A DNA stretch of 64,000 bases. Origin: Edaphobacter lichenicola (lineage in GTDB: Bacteria; Acidobacteriota; Terriglobia; Terriglobales; Acidobacteriaceae). The first letter of the stretch is position 1. The number at the start of each line of letters is the position of its first letter. Shown one piece after another: positions 8,395-16,447 of the stretch. Position numbers and translations under genes: made by a program. Below the pieces are notes generated by a model. The model was not told the origin of the DNA. It saw only the letters and a list, made by a program, of their open reading frames with translations, and did no database searches. The stretch is taken from positions 434,001-498,000 of the forward strand of contig NZ_JACHDY010000001.1 in NCBI RefSeq assembly GCF_014201315.1, written 5' to 3'.

Positions 8395-10514
8395 GTGAAG
8401 CAGCGATAAAGAAGAATAGTGGTTTTCAGATGGCGAAGCTGCAGACGTTGATGCTGCCGGTGGCCGCTATCAGCATGGTGTTCGTCATGATTATGCCGGT
8501 GCCGAGCGTGGTGCTGGATATCTTGCTGGCCGCCTCGATTACGGCTTCGGTGATTGTGTTTTTGACGGCGGTGCAGGTGCGGAGAGCGGTGGATTTTTCC
8601 GTGTTTCCTACGCTGCTCTTGCTGCTGACACTGTTTCGACTGTCGTTGAACCTGGCTTCGAGCCGCAGGATCCTGCTGCATGGTCAGGAGGGAACACACG
8701 CTGCCGGCGCAGTAATTGAAGCGTTTGGGCAGTTTGTTGTGGGCGGGAACTATGTGGTCGGGCTGGTGCTGTTTCTTGCGCTGATCGCGATTCAGTTTCT
8801 TGTGGTGAGCCACGGTGCGGTGAGAACTGCGGAAGTTACGGCGCGGTTCACTCTCGATGCTCTGCCGGGTAAACAGATGGCGATCGATGCGGACATGAAC
8901 GCTGGTCTGATCGATGAGCAGGGAGCGAGGAAGCGGAGACAGGCCATTGCACGGGAGGCTGAGTTCTACGGCGCGATGGATGGTGCGGCGAAGTTCAACC
9001 AGCGGGACTCGCTGGCGACGATCCTGATCACGGCGATCAACATTGTGGCAGGGTTGTTGATCGGAGTGTTGCAGCATGGCACGGATCTTGCGACGGCCGT
9101 GAAGACTTACACCATTCTGACCGTGGGCGATGGCCTGGTGACGATGATTCCCAGCCTGCTGGTTTCGATTGCGGGCGGCATGGTGTTGACGCGGGCTTCG
9201 TCTGCGGGGTCGCTCGATGAAGAGCTGGGAACGCAGCTTCTGAAGGGGCGCAACACGCTGTGGATCGCCTGCGGCGTGCTGCTTGGACTGGCTCTGATTC
9301 CTGGACTGCCGAAGCTGTCGTTTGTGTTGCTGGCGGTTGGGGTTGGGTTGATTGCGCGGCGACTGCCTGCGGCGAAGGACGCCTCTCTGCTGTTGGCGGA
9401 GGAGGCGGCTGAAGCGAATGCGAAGGGTGACAAGGCGAAGGCGGGGGATGCGGCGAAGGGCGAGAATCTGGCTTCGTTGCTGAAGATGGATGAGCTGACG
9501 CTGGAGATCGGATTCCAGCTAATTCCGATGGTGGATGAGAAGCAGGGCGGGCAGATGCTCAACCGCGTTCGCGCGCTGCGGAGGCATCTGGCGACCGAGC
9601 TTGGATTTATCGTTCCACCGATTCATATCACGGACAACCTGCGGCTGAAGCCTCGGGAGTATGTGGTGAGTCTTCGCGGGATTGAGATTGCGCGATGGCA
9701 GACGGAGCAGAACTGGTTGCTTGCGGTGAACTCGGATCCGAAGGCGCGTGTGCTGCCTGGTGTTGAGACGAAGGAGCCGGCGTTTGGCGTGCAGGCACGG
9801 TGGATTCAGCCGGGGCTGGAGGAGCAGGCGTTGGCTGCGGGCTACTCGGTGGTGGACCAGACGACAGTGATTGGAACGCACCTTGGCGAGTTGATCCGCC
9901 GACATGCGCATGAGCTGCTGGGACGGCAGGAGGTGAAGCGTCTGCTGGACAGCCTCAATGAGAGTCATCCGAAGCTGGTGGAAGAGCTGGTGCCGAAGCT
10001 GATGACGCTGGGCGAGGTTCAGAAGGTCTTGCAGCAACTGCTTCGGGAGCAGGTCTCGATTCGCGACCTGGGGGCGATCCTCGAGATTCTGGTGGAGGCG
10101 GCGCAGCAGTCGAAGAACGTGGTGCACCTGGTGGAGAGTGTGCGGCAGTCGCTGGGGAGAGGGCTGGTGCACTCTCTGCTGGATAACGAGGGCGGCCTGA
10201 AGGTGCTGGTGCTGGATCCGGAGCTGGAGAGCGAGCTGCAGCAGACCTTCGATCCGCAGGGAGCCGGGCTGCTGCTGGGGGATGGCGCGCGTCCGGCGGG
10301 GATGCGGTCGGACTTTTTGAAGCGGCTTGTGGAATCTGTGAAACGCCTAACCGGAGGTGCTTCGACCTCGGCACTCCCCGTGCTTCTATGTCCGAGTCCA
10401 GCCCGATATCACGTGCGGCGTTGGCTGGAGCCGTTTCTGCCCAAGGTGACGGTGCTGGCGCCAGGAGAGATTCCTCCGGAGATTCGGGTACGGAGCATTG
10501 GCACGGTCGGGTAG
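8391..10514 (+). CDS. flhA: Flagellar export gate protein FlhA
   Basis: FlhA is the largest export-gate subunit: an N-terminal part with eight membrane helices that conducts protons and a cytoplasmic ring that receives chaperone-cargo complexes. The 707-residue length is normal. Visible motifs include MIMPVPSVVLDILLAASIT, FPTLLLLLTLFRLSLNLASS, the FHIPEP-like stretch ARFTLDALPGKQMAIDADMN with the GLIDEQGARKRR cytoplasmic loop, and in the soluble domain GFIVPPIHITDNLRLKPREY. The GTG start overlaps the flhB stop. flhF and flhG, which often follow flhA, are absent; the flagellar sigma factor gene comes next. Confidence 0.97.
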   Translation: MSEAAIKKNSGFQMAKLQTLMLPVAAISMVFVMIMPVPSVVLDILLAASITASVIVFLTAVQVRRAVDFSVFPTLLLLLTLFRLSLNLASSRRILLHGQEGTHAAGAVIEAFGQFVVGGNYVVGLVLFLALIAIQFLVVSHGAVRTAEVTARFTLDALPGKQMAIDADMNAGLIDEQGARKRRQAIAREAEFYGAMDGAAKFNQRDSLATILITAINIVAGLLIGVLQHGTDLATAVKTYTILTVGDGLVTMIPSLLVSIAGGMVLTRASSAGSLDEELGTQLLKGRNTLWIACGVLLGLALIPGLPKLSFVLLAVGVGLIARRLPAAKDASLLLAEEAAEANAKGDKAKAGDAAKGENLASLLKMDELTLEIGFQLIPMVDEKQGGQMLNRVRALRRHLATELGFIVPPIHITDNLRLKPREYVVSLRGIEIARWQTEQNWLLAVNSDPKARVLPGVETKEPAFGVQARWIQPGLEEQALAAGYSVVDQTTVIGTHLGELIRRHAHELLGRQEVKRLLDSLNESHPKLVEELVPKLMTLGEVQKVLQQLLREQVSIRDLGAILEILVEAAQQSKNVVHLVESVRQSLGRGLVHSLLDNEGGLKVLVLDPELESELQQTFDPQGAGLLLGDGARPAGMRSDFLKRLVESVKRLTGGASTSALPVLLCPSPARYHVRRWLEPFLPKVTVLAPGEIPPEIRVRSIGTVG

Positions 10515-10570
10515 AGACGGTGTGCAGGACGGCGGTAAGACAGTAGCGGCAGATGAGGAATGGAGGAAGT

Positions 10571-11509
10571 ATGAGCACAGGGAGTTCGATTCCGATACAG
10601 GTCGGGCAGAAGTTGTCGAAGGGGAAGCTGACGGGCGAGCAGTGGACTTCGCTGGAGGCCGCACGGTTTGACGAGGTGACAGGTATTGCGGAGGCGGGGA
10701 TATTCGCTCCGTTTACCGGAGAGGGACTGGCAGCACCAGGGGATGGCAACGCGACTGAACGGGACCTGCTTTTGATGGAGCATCTGCCGACGGTGCGCTA
10801 CCTGGCGCGACGAATCCATGAACGACTGCCTCAGCATGTGGAGTTGGATGACCTGGTCTCGGCCGGTGTTGTGGGCTTGATCGATGCCTTCACGAAGTTT
10901 GACCACAAGAAGAAGGTGCAGTTCAAGAGCTATGCGCAGTTCAGGATTCGCGGGGCGATTCTTGATTCGTTGCGGACGCTGGACTGGAGCCCAAGGGAGC
11001 TGCGACGGAAGGGCAGGGCGGTCGAAGAGGCGATTCGCGCGGTGACGCAGAGGGTCGGACGAGCGCCGTCGGAACAGGAGATTGCGCGGGAGATGGCGCT
11101 GACCCTGGCGGAGTACCAGGCGTTGCTGGGTGATCTGAAGGGGCTCGAGATTGGAAGCCTGCACATGGAGCGGTCGGAGGACTCCGGCGATGAAGAGCTT
11201 GCTTATGTTCCTGGTGCGCCGGAGGACGACCCACTGTTTCGCTGCTTGAAGGGGGAGATGAAGCAACGGCTTGCGGATGCGATCGATGAGCTTCCGGAGA
11301 AAGAGCGCATGGTGTTGACGCTTTACTACTACGAGGAGCTGACGATGAAAGAGATTGGACTGACGCTGGGCGTGGTGGAGTCGAGGGTCTCGCAGATCCA
11401 CTCGTCGGCGGTGTTGAGGCTAAGGGCATCGCTCGCGAGTCTGCGGCCGGGAGACTCTGCCGGGGTTGTGAAGGCCAAGGCTTCGAAGCGCAAGGCTGGA
11501 GCACGTTGA
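10571..11509 (+). CDS. fliA: Flagellar RNA polymerase sigma factor (FliA/sigma-28 type)
   Basis: This sigma factor would direct late flagellar gene transcription. Region 2 is seen in VELDDLVSAGVVGLIDAFTK and FKSYAQFRIRGAILDSLRTL, region 3 in the WSPRELRRKGRAVEEAI and RAPSEQEIAREM stretches, and region 4 helix-turn-helix in LPEKERMVLTLYYYEELTMK and VVESRVSQIHSSAVLRLR. The start at 10571 is supported by a GGAGG site 4 bases upstream; an in-frame ATG at 10553 lies before that site and is unlikely. The product has 312 residues, longer than the usual 230-260, because of an N-terminal extension of about 65 residues (PIQVGQKLSKGKLTGEQ onward) of unknown role that might bind an anti-sigma factor such as FlgM. 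A basic tail (KAKASKRKAG) ends the protein. Confidence 0.9.
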   Translation: MSTGSSIPIQVGQKLSKGKLTGEQWTSLEAARFDEVTGIAEAGIFAPFTGEGLAAPGDGNATERDLLLMEHLPTVRYLARRIHERLPQHVELDDLVSAGVVGLIDAFTKFDHKKKVQFKSYAQFRIRGAILDSLRTLDWSPRELRRKGRAVEEAIRAVTQRVGRAPSEQEIAREMALTLAEYQALLGDLKGLEIGSLHMERSEDSGDEELAYVPGAPEDDPLFRCLKGEMKQRLADAIDELPEKERMVLTLYYYEELTMKEIGLTLGVVESRVSQIHSSAVLRLRASLASLRPGDSAGVVKAKASKRKAGAR

Positions 11510-11559
11510 CGCTCTGATCTAGTTGTTTGTGAGAGATCTCTAACCAAAGAAAGGAATGC

Positions 11560-12573
11560 ATGGGAAAGCAGCTTGGGCAGGGAGATATCGATGCACTGTT
11601 CGCGGCGGCTGGCGCGAATGCTTCGGCGCAGTCTGAGGGTGCTGAAGCCGAGGTGCCGCTGGAGCAGTATGACTTCAGCAGCGCGGGACAGATCAGCAAC
11701 GATCAGATGCGAGCGATCAGTTCGGTGAACGATCTGTTTGCGAGGAACTTGATGCACACCCTGGGGGCGTGGTTGAGGACTCCGTTCAAGATGAAACTGG
11801 TCGCGGGGGAGCAGCTTCCTTTCAGTGAGTTTCTGGAACGACTCTCTTCTCCGAACTACATCTGTTCGATTCGGCTGGAGCCACTGGGAGCGGTCGGGTT
11901 GCTGGAGCTGGAGCTGGCGCTGGCATCGCCGATCGTGGATGTTCTGCTGGGTGGGGTAGGGCGAGCGTGGCCGGCGCGGGAGTTGACCGATATTGAAGAC
12001 GCGATTCTGACGTCGGTTGTGCAGATGACGGTGCAGGAGCTGAACCTGGCTTGGCAGTCGGTCGGGTTGGAGTTCGTCTTTGAGAAGCGAGAGTCGGAGG
12101 CGGCGGTGGCCCGGATGTTGACCTCTGGCGAGAAGACGCTGTGCGTGAGCTTCGAGGCGCGTATGCCTGAGGCTCAGGGAGCGATGAATATCTGTCTGCC
12201 GGCGGTTGTTCTGAATGCGATTCTGCGGCGGTTGATCTCTGAGGGGGATCGTCCAAAGAGGCGATCGAAGGAGGCGCAGGCAAGGATGCGCCAGCTGATG
12301 GGTGAGGTAAAGTTCGGCGCTGCTCTGCAGTTTCCCTCGATGCGGCTTCGAGTGAGTGAGTTGACGGCCCTGGAGCCGGGAATGGTCCTGCGTCTCCCGT
12401 TGGCGAAACACGCTATCTCCGAGTTGCGGGTTGGTGGCTTGCAGCTTGGGAGAGCGCATCCGGTGAGGACTGGCGAACATCGCGGGGCTCAGCTGGAGGG
12501 CGAGATCGAGAGTGAAGACCTAAGCAGCGTTTTGGAGACTCAGAGCGCGGCCGAGACGATGAGTGTGAACTAG
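11560..12573 (+). CDS. fliM: Flagellar motor switch protein FliM
   Basis: FliM links phosphorylated CheY to the C-ring. The first residues (LGQGDIDALFAA) match the EIDALL-type CheY-binding peptide, so chemotactic control is likely. The middle domain has the CheC-like pattern with the conserved DVLLGGVGR loop, and the C-terminal SpoA domain reads LMGEVKFGAALQFPSMRLRV and MVLRLPLAKHAIS. The 337-residue length is normal. Unlike many operons, fliM is here after the sigma factor gene and not after fliL; a second SpoA gene follows 14 bases later. The start is an ATG 15 bases beyond an AAAGAAAGG run. Confidence 0.92.
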   Translation: MGKQLGQGDIDALFAAAGANASAQSEGAEAEVPLEQYDFSSAGQISNDQMRAISSVNDLFARNLMHTLGAWLRTPFKMKLVAGEQLPFSEFLERLSSPNYICSIRLEPLGAVGLLELELALASPIVDVLLGGVGRAWPARELTDIEDAILTSVVQMTVQELNLAWQSVGLEFVFEKRESEAAVARMLTSGEKTLCVSFEARMPEAQGAMNICLPAVVLNAILRRLISEGDRPKRRSKEAQARMRQLMGEVKFGAALQFPSMRLRVSELTALEPGMVLRLPLAKHAISELRVGGLQLGRAHPVRTGEHRGAQLEGEIESEDLSSVLETQSAAETMSVN

Positions 12574-12587
12574 GAGAGGGACGAGAC

Positions 12588-12896
12588 ATGGAGAATGTGA
12601 CGGGTTCGGATGGGATCGCTGGGATTGATCCGGGAATTGGGTTGTTGTGTGACATTGAGCTGGATGCGACGTTGCAGTTCGGTTCGCGTGATATGCCGTT
12701 GCGAGAGGTGCTGGAGCTTGGGCCGGGGGACGTGGTGGAGCTGGATCGTCATGTATCCGAACCGGTGGACCTTGTCGTGGGAGACAGGATCGTGGCTCGG
12801 GGCGAGGTGGTTGTCGTCAGCGGCAACTTCGCTCTGCGCATTACTGAAGTGGCTACGCCGCAGCTGAGACTGGAGAGCATTCGATGCCTTTTCTAA
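12588..12896 (+). CDS. fliN: Flagellar motor switch protein FliN, second copy
   Basis: A 102-residue protein consisting almost entirely of one SpoA domain: LCDIELDATLQFGSRDMPLR, EVLELGPGDVVELDRHVSEP, VDLVVGDRIVARGEVVVVSG and NFALRITEVATP. This is the canonical FliN pattern (strand, LxxLLxLxxGdvveLd, VdllvnGxxvArGEvVvv, fgVRiteI) and it fits better than the SpoA gene at 4432. With FliM it forms the lower C-ring and docks the FliH-FliI export ATPase complex. A GAGAGGGACGAG stretch precedes the ATG. The last 13 bases overlap the start of the next gene, which ties that gene to flagellar expression. Confidence 0.92.
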   Translation: MENVTGSDGIAGIDPGIGLLCDIELDATLQFGSRDMPLREVLELGPGDVVELDRHVSEPVDLVVGDRIVARGEVVVVSGNFALRITEVATPQLRLESIRCLF

Positions 12897-13891
12897 CGAA
12901 GAAGACGGGAGCGATGAAGGTGAGCGCACTGATGCCGAGTGCCTTGAGGGTAGGGAACGGGGTGGCCTGGCAGGAGGATGAGTACAGGCCGTCGAATGAG
13001 CTTGCGGGGTTTGAAGGGTATGGTCTTCCGGCTTCTGTGGGGAAGACGGCGCAGCGGAGGATGTGTGGAAACTCCGAGTGTGAGAGCGGATGGACCATGC
13101 CCTGGAGAAATCGGCGCAGGCCGATCTTCGAAGGGCAGTGGGGATGCAGCGGACGGTGTGTGCTCGCGATGGTACAGGCAGCAGTGCGTCGCGAGTTGCG
13201 AGACGGAGGAGCGTCGGCAGATTTGTCTCCGCATCGGCATCGGGTTCCGCTTGGCCTGCTGATGCTGGCGCAGGGATGGATTACTCATCCCCAACTTCAG
13301 AAAGCATTGGGGGCGCAAAGAGAGAATGGGACAGGGAAGATTGGCGAGTGGCTTCGGAGCGAGTGCGGCGTAGAGGCTGAGCAGATCACTCGCGGATTGA
13401 GCATGCAGTGGGGGTGTCCGGTGCTGACGACCGAGGGATTCTCTCCGGAGGCGATGGCTCTGGTGATGCCCAGGGTATTCGTTGAAAAGTTCGGTCTACT
13501 GCCGCTGAGAGTTGCGGGCTCACGCATCCTGTATATCGGCTTCGCGGATCATCTGGATGCGTCCTCCGCGCTGGCGATGGAACAGATGACGGGGTTGAAG
13601 GTTGAGAGTGGAGTTGTGGAGGGGGCTCAGTTCGAGGCGGCTCGAAGCAGGCTTCTTGCGTGCGAAGGCGTGGAGGCAAAGCTGGAGACAGCCGCGGATA
13701 AGGATTCGATGGCTGCACGGATCACCGCGGTGTTAGAACAGAAACAACCGATCGCGGCTCGGCTGGTTCGAGTTCACCAGGACTATTGGCTGAGGATGTG
13801 GCTGGAGAGCGGCACAGTGGGAAGAGCAGGGAATCTGCCGGTGTCGCATGAGGACGTGAAAGACCACGTCTTTACCATCCGGGTCCAGTAG
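12884..13891 (+). CDS. Zinc-knuckle plus MshEN-like domain protein, putative c-di-GMP sensor
   Basis: A 335-residue protein of unknown role, translated from an ATG inside the fliN 3' end. Two parts are visible. Residues 61-92 hold four cysteines as C-x4-C and C-x3-C, framed by Trp and Arg (CGNSECESGW and EGQWGCSGRC), which suggests a small zinc-binding knuckle. Residues about 118-195 resemble the MshEN (GSPII_E_N) domain: PLGLLMLAQGWITHPQLQKA, then IGEWLRSECGVEAEQI and GLSMQWGCPVL. MshEN domains of type II/IV secretion ATPases can bind cyclic di-GMP. No ATPase domain follows, so this is a stand-alone version. The Arg-Leu-Gly start of the classical motif reads R-V-P-L-G here, so binding is uncertain. 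Being last in the flagellar operon suggests a link between second messenger and motility. The C-terminal 130 residues have no assigned domain. Confidence 0.6.
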   Translation: MPFLTKKTGAMKVSALMPSALRVGNGVAWQEDEYRPSNELAGFEGYGLPASVGKTAQRRMCGNSECESGWTMPWRNRRRPIFEGQWGCSGRCVLAMVQAAVRRELRDGGASADLSPHRHRVPLGLLMLAQGWITHPQLQKALGAQRENGTGKIGEWLRSECGVEAEQITRGLSMQWGCPVLTTEGFSPEAMALVMPRVFVEKFGLLPLRVAGSRILYIGFADHLDASSALAMEQMTGLKVESGVVEGAQFEAARSRLLACEGVEAKLETAADKDSMAARITAVLEQKQPIAARLVRVHQDYWLRMWLESGTVGRAGNLPVSHEDVKDHVFTIRVQ

Positions 13892-13925
13892 CAACGATGT
13901 ACGCAGGTCTCGTTGAAAAGAAAAA

Positions 13926-13950
13926 GGAGGGCCGATTGGCCCTCTTTTTT
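13926..13950 (+). terminator. Rho-independent terminator of the flagellar operon
   Basis: A perfect 7-base-pair stem (GAGGGCC with GGCCCTC, loop GATT) is followed at once by six T residues on the + strand and preceded by an A-rich run on its 5' side. The A-run means it could also end transcription of the convergent - strand gene at 13966-14385. It lies 35 bases after the stop codon of the MshEN-like gene, marking the end of the flagellar operon. Confidence 0.9.
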
Positions 13951-13965
13951 GTGTGAGCGAATGTT

Positions 13966-14385
13966 TTATCGCTGCATGAAACCTGAGGTCGGAGATACAT
14001 CGGAGACAGTCATTGCGGGAGTGCCGGTGCTCATTTTGGAACTCTGCTCGGGGCCGAGTCCTAGTTTGATGATGGCTCGGGAGTCGGGGATCAACTTTGT
14101 CTGCCAGCCGTTATCTGCCTGAAACTTCTGCATCGCCGTTTGTGTCTGGGAGTCCCAGTGGCCTGATGCCTCGCCGGAGAGATAGCCGGACTTGATCAGA
14201 GAAGCCTGAATCTGGGTTGCTCGGGCATCATCGATGGTGCGCTGTCCCACTGGCTTCGCGGATTTTGAGTGTTTACTCGATACCCTCGGCGAGGTTGGGC
14301 CACGACGCGAGTGCGTGAACGCCAGGCATGGCATTGCGGTTGCCAGAAGCAATGTCGAGGTTAGAAGTGATCTGCCAAACTGCAT
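13966..14385 (-). CDS. Secreted peptidoglycan-binding domain protein
   Basis: A 139-residue protein with a signal peptide (MQFGRSLLTSTLLLATAMPC, cleaved near CLAFT) and a PG_binding_1-like domain at about residues 55-110 (IQASLIKSGYLSGEASGHWD, then TQTAMQKFQADNGWQ). The three-helix PG_binding_1 fold usually binds cell-wall peptides and guides partner enzymes to murein; no catalytic domain is present here. The start at 14385 was preferred over an in-frame start 153 bases upstream because the signal peptide begins there and an AAGGTGA site precedes it by 10 bases. It converges with the flagellar operon and shares its terminator. The function beyond wall binding is unknown. Confidence 0.75.
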   Translation of the reverse strand: MQFGRSLLTSTLLLATAMPCLAFTHSRRGPTSPRVSSKHSKSAKPVGQRTIDDARATQIQASLIKSGYLSGEASGHWDSQTQTAMQKFQADNGWQTKLIPDSRAIIKLGLGPEQSSKMSTGTPAMTVSDVSPTSGFMQR

Positions 14386-14546
14386 AGTTAGAACATCACC
14401 TTGGGATAAATATCGGTAAGTGGATACCAAGACTGTCGTCGATGCTGAGAGTAGGGTACCCCGATAGTAACGTGCGTTGCAAGAAAAAGGTTGACTAATG
14501 CGAATACATCTTTTGGGTGGGGTGTTTGTGTAGTTCATCGAACGAT

Positions 14547-14590
14547 GAAGAAGGAGTGAGGCTGAGGTCGATCAGGATCACTCCTTCTTC
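14547..14590. repeat. Perfect 13-bp inverted repeat downstream of htrA
   Basis: GAAGAAGGAGTGA at 14547-14559 is repeated exactly in reverse complement at 14578-14590, with an 18-base loop. It starts 24 bases beyond the htrA stop codon on the - strand, so it probably acts as transcript end or 3' stabiliser. No T-run follows on the - strand, so a classical Rho-independent terminator is not supported. Confidence 0.6.
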
Positions 14591-14614
14591 TGTCGGTTCT
14601 ATGGGATGACTGCT

Positions 14615-16285
14615 CTACGGCAGTGTGCCACCTACGTAGGAGTTGAGGTTTTTCTGGATGGGGGACTGAATCACAAAGACGACGTCGTCCTTGGACTTGA
14701 GGGTGGATACGATGGCGCGATAGCTGGTCTCATCTGTGACTGGTTTGCGATTGATTGCGGTGATGATGGTTCCTTTGCCGAGGCCAATCTCGTCTGCGAA
14801 GGAGCCGGGGCGGACGTTGGTGACGATGACGCCACCCTTGATCCCCACCTTGGATGACAAGGAGGCCGGGATTGCCGAGACGGTAATGCCGAGCTTGCCT
14901 TCTCCTGCGTCGGTCTCCTGTGGGGTAGAGGTGTCGTCGGGCTGGCCGGTGATATCGGCGTATGTCTTGGCGCGATCTCCGATGGTTACATTTGCGGTAT
15001 TCTGCTTGCCGTCGCGGAGGTAGCCGAGTTTTACAGTCGAGCCGACATGACGGGCTGAGATGTCGTTGACCAGATCGTCGCCGTCTTTGATATTGCGACC
15101 ATCGATCGAGACGATGACGTCGCCTGCCTGGATGCCGGCTTTTGCCGCGCCACCGTTGGGTGTGACTACGCCGACGATGACGCCGCTCGAGAAGCCATAC
15201 ACGCGATTGACGGCAGAGGACTGGGCCACCTGGAACTGGATGCCGATGGAGCCGCGAACGACCTTATGTTCGGGTCCGATGAGCATGTTGTAGACGCTTG
15301 CAATGATGTTGGCGGGCATCGCGAATCCGACACCCTGAGAACCCATTGACTGGGTGTAGATGGCGGTGTTCATGCCAACGACCTGGCCGGCCATGTCGAC
15401 CAGCGGGCCGCCGGAGTTACCGGGATTGATGGCGGCGTCGGTCTGGATGAAGCGCTGGAACTGGGTTTGGGAGACGCCGTTGGGGCTGGGCTCGTCGATG
15501 CTACGGTTCTTGGCAGAGATGATGCCGGCGGTGACGGTCTTCGAGAGGGCGAAGGGGCTGCCGATGGCGAGGACCCAGTCGCCGACCTGTGCGCCGTCGG
15601 AGTTGCCGAGCTTGATGGTGGGGAGCGGTTCTTTGGTGTCGATCTTGATGACGGCGATGTCGGTATCTTTATCGACGCCGATTACAGTGGCGGGACGGCC
15701 TTCGTCGCCGGGACCGCCATCCGGGTCGGTGGAGAGCTTCACGTAGATCTTGTCGGCTTTGTCGACGACGTGGTTGTTGGTGATGATGTAGCCGCGAGGA
15801 TCAACGATGAAGCCGGAACCGAGCGCGCGGCGTTCGCCGGCAGCACCGCCGTCGCTATCGTCGCCGCCCTGGCCACCACCGAAGAAACGGTTGAAAAAGT
15901 CCTGCATGTCGCCTGGGGACTGCTGGCTGTCGTCGTCGCCGCCGCCGTTCGGGTCGCTTGGCTGCGGCAGGCGCTGGCCGCCACGTCTGCGCTTGTTCGA
16001 TGAGGGCTTGGGGAGCTCTTCGGTATTGATATTGACGACGGCGGGTCCGACTTGCTTGACGATCTGGGAGAAGCCGTTGGAAAGCGCGACTGGAGAGGGA
16101 ATGACGAGAGGCTTGGCGTCGGTAGAGTTGACCTCAGACTGCTCTTTGCCGCTGACATTGCGCGTGAGGATGGAACCGGCGAGTATGCCGACCGACAATG
16201 TGGCAAGAAGGGTGAACGTCGTGGTGAGGCGGTGGGTGCGGACGCGTTCGAGCAGAGTGGAGGATGTGTTCTTCGGTGTGTCCAT
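14615..16285 (-). CDS. Periplasmic serine protease of the HtrA/Do family
   Basis: HtrA/Do proteases degrade or refold damaged envelope proteins. The 556-residue protein has an N-terminal membrane anchor (FTLLATLSVGILAGSIL), a Gly/Asp/Ser-rich linker at residues 92-150, a trypsin-like domain with catalytic His172 (TNNHVV), Asp209 (DTDIAV) and Ser291 (NPGNSGGPL), then two PDZ domains (about residues 335-425 and 450-545; the first begins near GVIVGVVTPNGGAAKAGI, the second near GVIVTNVRPGSFADEIGLGK). All catalytic residues are present. The linker contains an FFNRFFGGG stretch typical of the LA-loop region and is unusually acidic and Gly-rich. It stands alone between a short secreted protein and a transporter. 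DegP, DegQ and Acidobacterial Do-like paralogues cannot be separated on sequence reading, so no symbol is given. Confidence 0.93.
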   Translation of the reverse strand: MDTPKNTSSTLLERVRTHRLTTTFTLLATLSVGILAGSILTRNVSGKEQSEVNSTDAKPLVIPSPVALSNGFSQIVKQVGPAVVNINTEELPKPSSNKRRRGGQRLPQPSDPNGGGDDDSQQSPGDMQDFFNRFFGGGQGGDDSDGGAAGERRALGSGFIVDPRGYIITNNHVVDKADKIYVKLSTDPDGGPGDEGRPATVIGVDKDTDIAVIKIDTKEPLPTIKLGNSDGAQVGDWVLAIGSPFALSKTVTAGIISAKNRSIDEPSPNGVSQTQFQRFIQTDAAINPGNSGGPLVDMAGQVVGMNTAIYTQSMGSQGVGFAMPANIIASVYNMLIGPEHKVVRGSIGIQFQVAQSSAVNRVYGFSSGVIVGVVTPNGGAAKAGIQAGDVIVSIDGRNIKDGDDLVNDISARHVGSTVKLGYLRDGKQNTANVTIGDRAKTYADITGQPDDTSTPQETDAGEGKLGITVSAIPASLSSKVGIKGGVIVTNVRPGSFADEIGLGKGTIITAINRKPVTDETSYRAIVSTLKSKDDVVFVIQSPIQKNLNSYVGGTLP

Positions 16286-16447
16286 TAGTAGGTCTTGACC
16301 TCAGTATTATGTGTTGCTGTGTGCCGGAGTGTGTGCGCGGCGTGAAGTTTAAGTATAGTCGCTGCGGTGTATTGTGCTTTGGCCTGAGGTGAGGTCAGCG
16401 TCACAATCTGATTAGACGCAAAAAGAAGACGAAAGTCTGTGTGAAGC

